Positions 1-8,842 of a stretch of 64,000 bases of DNA are shown here, piece after piece. Position 1 is the first letter of the stretch. Each line of letters opens with the position of its first letter. Below the pieces are notes generated by a model, which was given only the letters and a program-made list of their open reading frames with translations, was not told the DNA's origin and did not search any database. A program made the position numbers and the translations under genes. Source of the stretch: Fluviibacter sp039805725 (GTDB lineage: Bacteria; Pseudomonadota; Gammaproteobacteria; Burkholderiales; Rhodocyclaceae); NCBI GenBank assembly GCA_039805725.1, contig JBDLTT010000065.1, positions 12,014 through 76,013 on the forward strand, written 5' to 3'.

Positions 1-427
1 CGGCAGCGAAAAGTTCGTCTACAAGCTCGATTGGCTTGAGCATCTCACGGCATGGTTGCAACACGAACTTGCAACCTTTCCCCAACTCTGTTTGATCGGT
101 GACTACAACATCGCGCCGACCGATGCCGATGCGCACCCCGACTGGAAAGAAGCAATTCACGTCTCTCCCCCGGAGCGCGCCGCCTTCGCCGACCTGGAAG
201 CGTTAGGTCTGAACGATGTCTTCCGCAAGTTCGAACAACCGGAAAAAAGTTTTTCCTGGTGGGATTACCGGATGAATGCGTTTCGCCGCAACTTTGGCCT
301 GCGGATCGACCACGTGCTGGCCAGCACGATACTGGCCCAGCGCTGCACGGCGTGCGCGATCGACAAGTCGACACGCGGCCTGGAGCGCCCCTCCGATCAC
401 GCACCGGTAATTGCGACCTTTGGTTAA
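1..427 (+). CDS. xthA: Exodeoxyribonuclease III, C-terminal part (cut by left edge)
   Basis: This is the C-terminal part of an exonuclease III-type AP endonuclease, which cleaves DNA at abasic sites and degrades 3' ends. The reading frame is open from base 2 to the stop and starts outside the window. Visible motifs are SEKFVYKLDWL, the catalytic GDYNIAP segment, a WWDYR stretch, RIDHVL and the terminal SDHAPV, which carries the catalytic His. All are typical of the EEP nuclease fold. About 141 residues are present of the usual 255 or so. It converges on rsmA with a 12-base gap and no clear terminator between them. Confidence 0.93.
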   Translation, partial: GSEKFVYKLDWLEHLTAWLQHELATFPQLCLIGDYNIAPTDADAHPDWKEAIHVSPPERAAFADLEALGLNDVFRKFEQPEKSFSWWDYRMNAFRRNFGLRIDHVLASTILAQRCTACAIDKSTRGLERPSDHAPVIATFG

Positions 428-439
428 ACGACTGGGTGA

Positions 440-1240
440 TTAAGCCAGCTGCCGGGTAAGCGCCACGAAATCGGCTTCACTTAATTGCTCGGCGCGCGCC
501 GTCGGATCGATCCCCGCAACCGTAATCTGATCAGCACTCAGCAGCGGTTTGAGGGTATTACGGACCATCTTGCGACGCTGAGAGAAGGCCGCGTTAACGA
601 CGGCACGAAGTTTGGTTTCATCCACCGGCAGACGTTCTGGCACAGGCTTCGGAATCATGCGCACCACGGCCGAATTAACCTTGGGGGCCGGATCGAAAGA
701 CTCGGGCGGTACATCCAGCAGGGGCTCCAAGTAGCAATAACGCTGCAGCATCACGGACAACCGGCTGCGATCAGCTTCGCCCGGCGCCGCTACCATGCGA
801 TCGACGACCTCTTTCTGCAGCATCACGTGGATATCGCGAATCGCATCGACCTGTTCGAGCAAATGAAACAGGATCGGCGTCGAGATGTTGTATGGCAAAT
901 TGCCAACCACGCGTAAGTCCGGGCCCAAAGTGGAAAAATCAAACGCCAGTGCGTCACCCGCATGAATCGTCATTTGCGCCGGCGTATATTTCTTCTCCAG
1001 GCGGGCGATCAGATCCCGATCGAGTTCGACCACATGAAGATGTCCTGCCCGCTCCAGGAGCGGTTGCGTCAACGCCCCGAGGCCAGGCCCAATCTCGACG
1101 ACCCGCTCGCCTGCTCGCGGACTAACCGCATCAACAATGCCATGAATAATGCTCTGGTCAATCAGGAAATTCTGGCCAAAGCGTTTGCGCGCCTTGTGTC
1201 CGTTAAGACCGCTGCCAGCAACCGATTGAGCGCGGCTCAT
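440..1240 (-). CDS. rsmA: 16S rRNA (adenine1518/1519-N6)-dimethyltransferase
   Basis: RsmA/KsgA dimethylates two adjacent adenines in the 3' hairpin of 16S rRNA during late 30S assembly, using S-adenosylmethionine. The 266-residue protein has the family N-terminal GQNFL (22-26), the SAM-binding EIGPGLG (49-55) and the catalytic NLPY motif (114-117). Its length is normal. It is the last gene of the leftward lptD-surA-pdxA-rsmA series, and its ATG overlaps the pdxA stop by 4 bases, so translational coupling is likely. Confidence 0.97.
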   Translation of the reverse strand: MSRAQSVAGSGLNGHKARKRFGQNFLIDQSIIHGIVDAVSPRAGERVVEIGPGLGALTQPLLERAGHLHVVELDRDLIARLEKKYTPAQMTIHAGDALAFDFSTLGPDLRVVGNLPYNISTPILFHLLEQVDAIRDIHVMLQKEVVDRMVAAPGEADRSRLSVMLQRYCYLEPLLDVPPESFDPAPKVNSAVVRMIPKPVPERLPVDETKLRAVVNAAFSQRRKMVRNTLKPLLSADQITVAGIDPTARAEQLSEADFVALTRQLA

Positions 1241-2259
1241 GCGGCGGATCTTTCCGCTAATTGCGATGCCAAGGTGACTGCTGCGTAGAGACTACCGGGG
1301 TTAGCCGCCGATGAATCGCCGATAGCGCGACCTGCCAGGTCGAGGGCGGTGCCATGATCGACGGAAGTTCGAATGATTGGCAAACCCAGCGTGACGTTAA
1401 TACCCTGACCAAAGGTGGCATATTTCAATGGCGCCAGCCCTTGATCGTGGTACATGGCCAGTACGGCATCGCCCTGGGAAAGAACACGCGGCGTAAACAG
1501 CGTGTCCGCCGGCAACGGGCCAATGAGGGTCAAGCCTTCTGCACGCAATCGCTCAAGCACGGGCGTTATGGTCTCGATTTCTTCCCGCCCCATGTGACCG
1601 CCCTCACCGGCATGCGGGTTAAGCCCGGCCACCAGAATCCGTGGGGTATCCAAACCAAACTTTTCGTTCAGATCCTTGTGCAGAATTCGCAAAACGGCTG
1701 TTAACACTTTCGGGGTGATCGCTGCCGACACCTCGGCCAGGGGCAGGTGCGTGGTCGCCAGCGCCACTCGGAGCGAGCCATGCGGCGTGTCGCCTGCCAG
1801 CATCATGACCACGCGCGCGGTACCCGTCTGCTCGGCCAGGTATTCCGTATGACCGGTAAAAGAGCGGCCGGCATCGTTGATGACCCCTTTGTGCAACGGG
1901 GCCGTCACCATACCTGCAAACTCTCGGGATTGGCATCCGCTGATTGCCCGATCCAGCAGACGAATCACATAATCGGCATTGCGAACATCTAATTGACCGG
2001 CGACGACCGGCGCCTCGACCGGGATATCACAGACCACCAGCATGCCCCGGCGCGACGCTTGCGCTGGTTGGGCCGGATCATAATCGCGCAGCGCGACCCG
2101 AATACCGATCTGCGCGGCCCGCGCTTCCAGAAGTGCACGATCACACAGAACCACCAGCGCATCGGACCAGTCCCGCTCGGCCAGACGCAGGCAGAGATCC
2201 GGGCCAATGCCCGATGGCTCCCCCGAGGTAATCGCCAGACGGCGTACGGTCGTTGTCAT
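1237..2259 (-). CDS. pdxA: 4-hydroxythreonine-4-phosphate dehydrogenase
   Basis: PdxA oxidises 4-phosphohydroxy-L-threonine in the DXP-dependent pathway to pyridoxal 5'-phosphate. The 340-residue protein shows GEPSGIGPDL at the N-terminus, TAPLHKG followed by TGHTEYLA, NPHAGEGG, and YHDQGLAPLKY with the C-terminal GINVTLGLP. The three His residues in TGHTE, NPHAGE and YHDQG are the family metal ligands. It overlaps both neighbours by 4 bases (surA upstream, rsmA downstream), a tightly packed arrangement conserved in many proteobacteria. Confidence 0.97.
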   Translation of the reverse strand: MTTTVRRLAITSGEPSGIGPDLCLRLAERDWSDALVVLCDRALLEARAAQIGIRVALRDYDPAQPAQASRRGMLVVCDIPVEAPVVAGQLDVRNADYVIRLLDRAISGCQSREFAGMVTAPLHKGVINDAGRSFTGHTEYLAEQTGTARVVMMLAGDTPHGSLRVALATTHLPLAEVSAAITPKVLTAVLRILHKDLNEKFGLDTPRILVAGLNPHAGEGGHMGREEIETITPVLERLRAEGLTLIGPLPADTLFTPRVLSQGDAVLAMYHDQGLAPLKYATFGQGINVTLGLPIIRTSVDHGTALDLAGRAIGDSSAANPGSLYAAVTLASQLAERSAA

Positions 2260-3602
2260 TGATCCTCGAGACGAATTTCGACGTAGGCCCGGTCACGCAC
2301 TTGACGGATCCACTCCAGATTGGCGTCTTCCATCTTGCGCTGACGTAAGGCACCCATGGCGCGTTGGCGCTGACGATCCTGGGAAACATCCGTTGTCCGA
2401 CGCTCCAGCACCTGAATGATGTGGAAGCCGAATGGCGACTGCACAGGGCCGCTGATTTCGCCGATTTTCAGCGCGTTCATGGCCTGTTCGAACGGTTGCA
2501 CGGTATCCCCCGGATACAACCAGCCCAAGTCACCACCCTTCAGGGCCGATCCATCCTGTGAATAGAGTTTTGCCAGGGCCGCGAAATCTTCGCCTGCCTT
2601 GAGACGTTGATGCACGAGGCTGATCTTCTGTTTGGCTTCCGATTCCGAGGTGATTTCGGTCACCTTGATCAGAATATGCCGGGCGTGTGTCTGTTGTACC
2701 TGTGGCAAGGCACTGCCGCCACCACGCCGGCCGAGCAGTTTGACAATATGGAAACCGCTGGGGCTTCGCACCACATCGCTGACCTGACCCGGTTTCAGAT
2801 TCGCCACGGCGGACGACATGACCTGCGGCAAGCTATCAATCGGACGGAAGCCCAGATCCCCACCCTGCATGGCATCGTTCGACTCTGAGTTAGCGGCGGC
2901 AAGCTGCGCAAAATCCTTACCGGCCTTGGCCTGTTCATCAATAGCCACGGCTTTGGCGCGGAGCTTCTGCAGCGTTTCCGGCGAGGCGCCTTCCGGAATA
3001 CGGATCAGGATATGTGCCAGATGCACCTCCTCGCCCGCGCCGCCGATGGACTGGTTGGCCAGAAAGTTATCCACTTCACCCGGCGTCACAACAATCTTGG
3101 CGTCGACTTCGCGCTCTCGGATCCGGGCGACCATCATCTGGTCACGGATCCCCTCCCGGAAATCGGTCCAGGTCATGCCATCTTTCTCAATCACCTGCCG
3201 CAACTGGTTGGACGACATTTTCTGATTGGCGGCGATCCGGTCGATCGCCTGACTGAGTTCGTTGTCTTCGATGCGCACCCCAGCCTCTTTGGCCTGTTGC
3301 ACCTGCGCCCGTTCCGTAATCATCTGATCGAGGACCTGGCGTTTCAGAATATCCGGCGGGGGTAACTGCACCTTCTGGCGATGCAGCTGCGCAGTCGCTG
3401 AACGTGTGCGCGCATCGAGCTGATGCTGCGTGATGACCCCTTCATTGACCACAGCGACAATACGATCCAGGGTCTGGGGTTGCGCCTGGCGGTTTGGCAT
3501 CGTCTGAGTCTGAGCCTGCACAGCGCCCGACGACATCGCCACCAGCAGCAAAAAGCCACAGAAGCGGGTGCCTAGTTTTCCGAAATGGTCAATCAGTGTC
3601 AT
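2256..3602 (-). CDS. surA: Periplasmic chaperone / peptidyl-prolyl isomerase SurA
   Basis: SurA escorts outer-membrane proteins, including LptD, through the periplasm. The 448-residue protein has an N-terminal signal peptide (hydrophobic FCGFLLLVAMSSGAVQAQ) and an N-terminal chaperone domain containing the VAVVNEGVIT start typical of the family. Two parvulin domains follow (about residues 195-295 and 305-405), each with an AHILI/ARHILI-type start and a GGDLG(F/W) and FGFHI/SGFHI end. It lies 19 bases after lptD, its best-known client, and overlaps pdxA by 4 bases. Confidence 0.96.
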   Translation of the reverse strand: MTLIDHFGKLGTRFCGFLLLVAMSSGAVQAQTQTMPNRQAQPQTLDRIVAVVNEGVITQHQLDARTRSATAQLHRQKVQLPPPDILKRQVLDQMITERAQVQQAKEAGVRIEDNELSQAIDRIAANQKMSSNQLRQVIEKDGMTWTDFREGIRDQMMVARIREREVDAKIVVTPGEVDNFLANQSIGGAGEEVHLAHILIRIPEGASPETLQKLRAKAVAIDEQAKAGKDFAQLAAANSESNDAMQGGDLGFRPIDSLPQVMSSAVANLKPGQVSDVVRSPSGFHIVKLLGRRGGGSALPQVQQTHARHILIKVTEITSESEAKQKISLVHQRLKAGEDFAALAKLYSQDGSALKGGDLGWLYPGDTVQPFEQAMNALKIGEISGPVQSPFGFHIIQVLERRTTDVSQDRQRQRAMGALRQRKMEDANLEWIRQVRDRAYVEIRLEDQ

Positions 3603-3621
3603 GCGTGCTATCCGGCCTTGA

Positions 3622-6600
3622 TCAGTAGTAAGGATCTGTCATGGGCGCCATGAAGGCGGCATCCGACGTTCTCGTGTAATTCGGGATGTTCCGGCGCAAC
3701 ACATCGAGCGGGCTGGAACCTACGCTTCCCATCCCCTTCAGTTCGAGCTGGAGGAAGAAACTGGTGTTGAGGAAGGGGGTCTGGGTGGAGCTGTACGTGA
3801 TGGCGCGATGATAAACGGCGCGCAATGCCCAACAGGCCGAGTTGTACTCCAGACCGGCCAGACTTTCGATTTGCGACGACTGGACGCCCGAATAGGTGTA
3901 ACGGCCGACGGCACGGAAAGGCCCCCAGATTTTCCAGGCACCATTGATATCGTTCTGCATCACCGCCGTGGAGCTTGGCCCCGACGTGGCGCCGCCAGGA
4001 ATGTAATCCTGATTCTGATAGCGATAGGTGTAGTTCAGTACGTTCTCGCGACTTGGCTGAAAGCGCGCACCGATGCTCGCCCGATTAATGCGGTTAACGG
4101 AGGTCGTGTTGTTGCTCGCAGCGTTGGCCTGCGCATAGGGACTGACCTGAGCGAAACCATTTAACGAGGTATACGGCGCCACCATACCGGCCGCCTGGGC
4201 GAAGTAGTCATTTGCGCCATAGCTGCTGGTCGGCTGATTGGCATACAGGTTGACTTGCTGCGGCTGGAAAAATATGCGCTGCCCCAGGCTAAAGCTCATC
4301 AGCTGCTGCCCGGTTTTTTCCATAGAGTAACGCGACGTAATCGCCGCCGTCACCTGGTTGGCGTTCGACACACGGTCCCAGCCGGTGAACATGTTCTCAC
4401 TGAACATCTGCGCATAGCTCACGTCAGCCACCCCGGTATCGAAGAGCGGCAGGTTGGTCTGGCTGCGGTAAGGCACATACAGATAGTAAAGTCGCGGTTC
4501 CAGGGTCTGGTTCAGGCTACGGCCAAAGTATTCGGTTTTGCGGTCAAAGATCATCCCGGAGTCTAGTGACAGAATCGGCAAGGTCCGCGAAGCCACATCC
4601 GACTGGATACCGGTGGTGCCATTGTAGGCACCCGAGGTCGTCAGCTGACCCGCATTGGTGTTGTACTGCGTGTAGTGGACGCCGAACTTGGGCGTCACAA
4701 ACATACCCGGGGTCTGCCAGCTCGTTGCGAGCTGGGGATAGGCCCAGAACCGGTTACCCTGCACGTAGCTCTGGGTCTGGTTGGTAAAGTACGAGTTATT
4801 CGCTGAGACCAACGCATCAAGGCGCGTGGGCTGATCGAACATGCCCATGCTCTGGATCACTTCCAGTTCATCCTGATCATTCAACTTCACATTGCTGAAG
4901 CCAGCGGCGCCCAGTAGCGAACGATTCATCGAAAAGTTCACCTGCGGCAACAGCTGGTACGGTGTCGCTACCGGCGCACTCGGGTTGAAGTTCAGTGTCT
5001 GATAACCCTGGGCAACGACCGAGGCGTTCCAGGTCGGCGCGGCATAGTTCAATCGACCGGTGCGCGGCAGATAGGACTGCGACATCGCTGCCAGTGAATT
5101 ATTCAGATCCGTGAAGTAGTAGGAGTCTGACACACCCTGCAGATCCCAGGCACCGGTCAGTCCGGGTAAGTAGGTGCTGAAATTTTGCTGGTGCTGCGAC
5201 AGAAAGCTCCAGCGCTCCCGGTTGGTTAAACGATCATTCGGCATGTAATTGAAAGCATCACGACCATTAAAGGTGGGCGCGACTGTTTTGCCTTCATTAC
5301 CCAGATAGCGTGAATCCAGATTCATCGACACGCCACGTTTACCGTAGACCACGGGCGTGAACGTCGCATCGTAGTTGGGCGCTAGGTTGAAGTAATACGG
5401 CACCGATGCCTGGAAGCCATTGAGTTGGGAAGAGCCAAAACTCGGTGACAGAAAACCGGAATGACGCCCCTTGTCCAACGGGAAGAAGGCATAGGGCGTG
5501 TAAAAGAAAGGCACGTTCTGGAAATAGAGTAGCGAATTCGACGCGTTGCCCGAACTCTGTTCATAGTCGGCATGGTAGGTCGACGCACGCAGGTACCAAC
5601 CGCTATCGCCGGCCGGACAGGTCGTATAGGTGGCATCCTCGGCCTTGTAGCGACCTTCGCCCTGCAAATAGATGCGCGAGGCCTGTCCGTGCGAGATGGT
5701 TTCGATGACTTTCGCCAAGGGGGCCTGACCGGGTAACAGCACATTGCCTTCAGCCCCGGTCATGTTGGCATTCGGGGAATCCACCGGCACCGATTCGGCG
5801 GTTGCTGGTGCCGCAATATCCGACACACCCGGTTGCTGCGTCATCGTGGCACTGGCTGCGCCACCATAGGACGGCACCGATCCCGGCGCCATCGCTCGCT
5901 GCTGGCTCGTCGCTGGAGCGCCCGACCCACCAATGGACGGCGTATTGAATGTCCAGGGCCCCTGATTCGGCTGCGTCACGCGTTTCTGTTGACGGATCTC
6001 GTAGTTCACGTTGTCGATGTAACCACTCCGCGCCGCGACAACCATATTGGCCTCGGTACCCGTCATCGTGGTGCCCTGGCGGGGATCGCGGTAAATCACA
6101 TTCCCCTGGGCGTCGACATTATCTTCGACGATGTTGTACACCAGTCGATCCGCATTAAGCAATGCGCCATCGCGACGCAACTCGGCGTTACCGGTCGCCG
6201 TGAGTTCCAGATCGTTACGACCGGTAATGCTGTCTGCCAGGAGCTCGGTCTGGTCTTTGGGAAGCGCTTTGGGGAGCGGTTTGGGTTCAACCGGCACGTC
6301 CACATCATTGGCGGCCAGCGGCTGGTCTTTGCGATCTCGCCCCGCCACCATCGTTTCGGTCGGCTGGACCCGAGCCGGCAGCGGTTCATTCGGTGCGACC
6401 GGTGCAGTAGGCACACGCGGCGCCACGGGCTCATTCGGTGCAGCCGGGGCGGGCGCAGGCTCCGGAGCCGGTTCTCTGACGGGCGCTTCCGATGATTTCG
6501 CGCTCGCCGTTTTGCTCTGGGGTTGAGCCACAGGCGCTTCAGGCACCGGTTCGATCGGGGTCGTGTTAGCGATGGATGTCGGCGTCTTGGCTTTCTTGAC

Positions 6601-6780
6601 GGCTTTGGCCGGCGGTGGCATGCCACCCAAAGCGGCGGGAGATGGCGCCACCGGCGAACCGCTCAACAGTGCCGGGTCAATCAACAAAGGTTCCAGACGC
6701 GTTGGCGTTGCAGAGCTCTGCGCAAACGCTGCGCCACTGGTCAGAAGGCATAGCCCGGCACCCAATGCGGCCAGCAACAT
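3622..6780 (-). CDS. lptD: LPS-assembly outer membrane protein LptD
   Basis: LptD with LptE forms the outer-membrane translocon that inserts lipopolysaccharide into the outer leaflet. I place the start at the ATG at 6780, which begins a signal peptide (MLLAALGAGLCLL..AFAQ). The frame is open upstream to a TTG at 6948, and a GTG at 6828 is also possible. The mature protein has a Pro/Ala-rich linker of about 150 residues, the LptA-like jelly roll (NDLELTATGNAEL onward) and a large C-terminal beta-barrel with many Tyr/Asn/Gln-rich strands. A second Ser/Gly/Pro/Ala-rich insertion of about 70 residues interrupts the jelly roll. At about 1052 residues it is longer than the usual 750-850. The mature part appears to hold only two Cys (TTCPAG and SACWAL), where E. 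coli has four. It heads the lptD-surA-pdxA-rsmA series. Confidence 0.95.
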   Translation of the reverse strand: MLLAALGAGLCLLTSGAAFAQSSATPTRLEPLLIDPALLSGSPVAPSPAALGGMPPPAKAVKKAKTPTSIANTTPIEPVPEAPVAQPQSKTASAKSSEAPVREPAPEPAPAPAAPNEPVAPRVPTAPVAPNEPLPARVQPTETMVAGRDRKDQPLAANDVDVPVEPKPLPKALPKDQTELLADSITGRNDLELTATGNAELRRDGALLNADRLVYNIVEDNVDAQGNVIYRDPRQGTTMTGTEANMVVAARSGYIDNVNYEIRQQKRVTQPNQGPWTFNTPSIGGSGAPATSQQRAMAPGSVPSYGGAASATMTQQPGVSDIAAPATAESVPVDSPNANMTGAEGNVLLPGQAPLAKVIETISHGQASRIYLQGEGRYKAEDATYTTCPAGDSGWYLRASTYHADYEQSSGNASNSLLYFQNVPFFYTPYAFFPLDKGRHSGFLSPSFGSSQLNGFQASVPYYFNLAPNYDATFTPVVYGKRGVSMNLDSRYLGNEGKTVAPTFNGRDAFNYMPNDRLTNRERWSFLSQHQQNFSTYLPGLTGAWDLQGVSDSYYFTDLNNSLAAMSQSYLPRTGRLNYAAPTWNASVVAQGYQTLNFNPSAPVATPYQLLPQVNFSMNRSLLGAAGFSNVKLNDQDELEVIQSMGMFDQPTRLDALVSANNSYFTNQTQSYVQGNRFWAYPQLATSWQTPGMFVTPKFGVHYTQYNTNAGQLTTSGAYNGTTGIQSDVASRTLPILSLDSGMIFDRKTEYFGRSLNQTLEPRLYYLYVPYRSQTNLPLFDTGVADVSYAQMFSENMFTGWDRVSNANQVTAAITSRYSMEKTGQQLMSFSLGQRIFFQPQQVNLYANQPTSSYGANDYFAQAAGMVAPYTSLNGFAQVSPYAQANAASNNTTSVNRINRASIGARFQPSRENVLNYTYRYQNQDYIPGGATSGPSSTAVMQNDINGAWKIWGPFRAVGRYTYSGVQSSQIESLAGLEYNSACWALRAVYHRAITYSSTQTPFLNTSFFLQLELKGMGSVGSSPLDVLRRNIPNYTRTSDAAFMAPMTDPYY

Positions 6781-6963
6781 GTCCAACGCCCGCCGCCCCG
6801 GGGTGCAAGATGCAGCAGACGCGGCAACAGACCCACGGTGCAGCGATTCTGCGCGGGATGTACGTTGAGCAAATGACAAAAAAACAGGCAAGTTGGCGAA
6901 CCCGGAACACAGACAAAGAGCCCCGCCGCCAGCACGGGCTTTTGGCAAGGTAAAATACTCTCA

Positions 6964-6969
6964 ATTCTA
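6964..6969 (-). promoter_or_regulatory. Possible -10 element for the lptD operon
   Basis: Read on the minus strand, TAGAAT lies between the divergent lptD and amgK genes, about 185 bases before the favoured lptD ATG. No good -35 hexamer stands 16-18 bases upstream, so this is only a candidate. Confidence 0.2.
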
Positions 6970-7054
6970 GCATTTTCGGACGTCACTACGCCCGAATGGC
7001 GCTGGATTCCCGGGCGGTTTTCGCCTGCCTTATCCCCTTGAGTCTCTGATTGTC

Positions 7055-8101
7055 ATGACCGTTTTGTCCGCGACCGATACGCATTTCGATCCACGCCTGG
7101 AGGCCGGCACCCGATTTGCCGCCCAAAGCCAGCTGCACCCGGGCACGCCAACCCTGGCACCGGCCTCGGCGGACGCCAGTTTCCGCCGCTATTTTCGGGC
7201 GACCTGGCCAAACGGTGAAACGGCCGTCCTGATGGACGCCCCGCCCGACAAAGAGGATGTCCGTCCCTTCGTCAAGATCGCCGGCCTCATGGCCGAAGCC
7301 GGCTTGACGGCGCCCAAAATCCTGGCAGCCGACGTCGCGAACGGTTACCTGCTACTGAATGATCTGGGCAACGCCGGTTACCTCAAAACGCTGCATACGG
7401 CCGAGGCGAGCGAGGCTGATAGGCTGATGCGCGGCGCGATCAATGCGCTGGTGCAATGGCAGCAATCATCCAAGCCCGGTGTGTTGCCAAACTACGATGA
7501 AGCCTTGCTTCGTCGCGAGCTCGACCTATTCCCGGAGTGGTGCATTGGCTGCCACGCTGGCCTGGAACTCAGCGCTCAGGAACAAGGCTGGTTAAAGGGT
7601 GTCATGGACGCGCTGGTTAAATCGGCGTTGGAACAGCCGGCCGTATTCGTCCATCGCGACTTCATGCCACGCAACATGATGCGCACGGACAACCCCAACG
7701 TTCCGGCGATTCTGGATTTTCAGGATGCGGTCTATGGCCCGATCAGTTATGACGTGGTGTCGCTGTTCCGTGACGCCTTTATTTCCTGGGATGAAGAACG
7801 TGAGCTGGATTGGGTGATCCGCTACTGGGAAGAAGCACGTAAGGCTGGCCTACCGGTCCACGCCGACTTCGGTGACTTCTGGCGTGCCTACGAATTCATG
7901 GGGCTGCAGCGTCACCTCAAGGTGCTCGGCATTTTTTGCCGCCTGAATTATCGCGACGGTAAATCGCACTACCTGGAAGACCTACCCCGCTTCTACCACT
8001 ACGCATTCCGTACCGCCGAGCGATACGCCGAATTGCGCCCCTTGGTACCAATTCTGGAACATCTGTCGCCACGCGATCTGCAGATCGGCTACACCTTCTG
8101 A
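7055..8101 (+). CDS. amgK: N-acetylmuramate/N-acetylglucosamine anomeric kinase AmgK
   Basis: This is an aminoglycoside phosphotransferase-fold kinase. In the AmgK-MurU route it phosphorylates cell-wall-derived N-acetylmuramate at the anomeric position for peptidoglycan recycling. The 348-residue protein has the catalytic-loop motif HRDFMPRN near residue 200 and the metal-binding DFQDAVYGP near 220. The assignment to AmgK rather than another kinase of this fold rests on the murU gene 9 bases downstream and on the conserved position next to lptD-surA. It is transcribed away from lptD. Confidence 0.88.
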   Translation: MTVLSATDTHFDPRLEAGTRFAAQSQLHPGTPTLAPASADASFRRYFRATWPNGETAVLMDAPPDKEDVRPFVKIAGLMAEAGLTAPKILAADVANGYLLLNDLGNAGYLKTLHTAEASEADRLMRGAINALVQWQQSSKPGVLPNYDEALLRRELDLFPEWCIGCHAGLELSAQEQGWLKGVMDALVKSALEQPAVFVHRDFMPRNMMRTDNPNVPAILDFQDAVYGPISYDVVSLFRDAFISWDEERELDWVIRYWEEARKAGLPVHADFGDFWRAYEFMGLQRHLKVLGIFCRLNYRDGKSHYLEDLPRFYHYAFRTAERYAELRPLVPILEHLSPRDLQIGYTF

Positions 8102-8110
8102 GGCAACGTG

Positions 8111-8803
8111 ATGCGCGCGATGATTCTTGCTGCCGGTCGTGGCGAACGGATGCGTCCGCTGACGGATCATTGCCCGAAACCGCTGCTCCCGGCTGCTGGC
8201 AAGCCCCTGATTGTCTATCATCTGGAACGCCTTGCTGCTGCCGGCTTTCGTAACATTGTGATCAACCACGCCCACCTGGGCGAACAGCTTGTCACCGCCC
8301 TGGGGGATGGTCGCCAATGGGGTCTATCGATCACCTGGTCACCCGAACCCGTCGGCGCCCTGGAAACCGCAGGGGGTATTCGCCGGGCGTTGGCGCATCT
8401 GGACGATGGGAATGACAGCCCGTTTCTGGTGATCAACGGCGACATCTACTGCGATTGGCCGATGCGCGCGCGCACGCTGGCTGAAAATGACCTCGCGCAT
8501 CTGATCCTCGTCGATAATCCGCCGCAACATCTGGCCGGTGACTTCACGCTCACCGGAGATCGGGTAGTCGACAAATCGGATGGCGCTGCCACGCTGACCT
8601 TTGCCGGTATTGGTTTCTACCGGCCCAGTCTGTTTTGCAATCTGATTGCCGGGGAGCCCGCCAAACTGGCACCGCTGCTCCGATCCGCGATGGCGGATGA
8701 ACATGTCAGCGGTGAACATTACCAAGGCCGTTGGGAAGATGTCGGCACACCGCAGCGTCTGGCACAACTCGACGCGGAGCTGCGGGCGCGCCCAGCACAC
8801 TGA
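8111..8803 (+). CDS. murU: N-acetylmuramate alpha-1-phosphate uridylyltransferase MurU
   Basis: This sugar-1-phosphate nucleotidyltransferase converts MurNAc-1-phosphate to UDP-MurNAc, the step after AmgK in peptidoglycan recycling. The N-terminal MILAAGRGERMRPLT is the family nucleotide-binding signature, followed by PKPLLP, and VINGDIYCDWP supplies the metal-binding Asp. The ATG at 8111 sits 8 bases after a GAGG ribosome-binding site. A GTG one codon earlier is possible. Its length of 230 residues is normal. MurU rather than a hexose nucleotidyltransferase is inferred from its amgK partner. Confidence 0.88.
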   Translation: MRAMILAAGRGERMRPLTDHCPKPLLPAAGKPLIVYHLERLAAAGFRNIVINHAHLGEQLVTALGDGRQWGLSITWSPEPVGALETAGGIRRALAHLDDGNDSPFLVINGDIYCDWPMRARTLAENDLAHLILVDNPPQHLAGDFTLTGDRVVDKSDGAATLTFAGIGFYRPSLFCNLIAGEPAKLAPLLRSAMADEHVSGEHYQGRWEDVGTPQRLAQLDAELRARPAH

Positions 8804-8842
8804 CCGCTCCCCGCAGAGGGCTAGCCGGCGTATGATCACGTG

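Noticed and set aside
5833..6495. A 220-codon plus-strand frame opposite the Pro/Ala linker of lptD
   Set aside because: Arg/His-rich translation that mirrors the low-complexity linker. Not a plausible protein.
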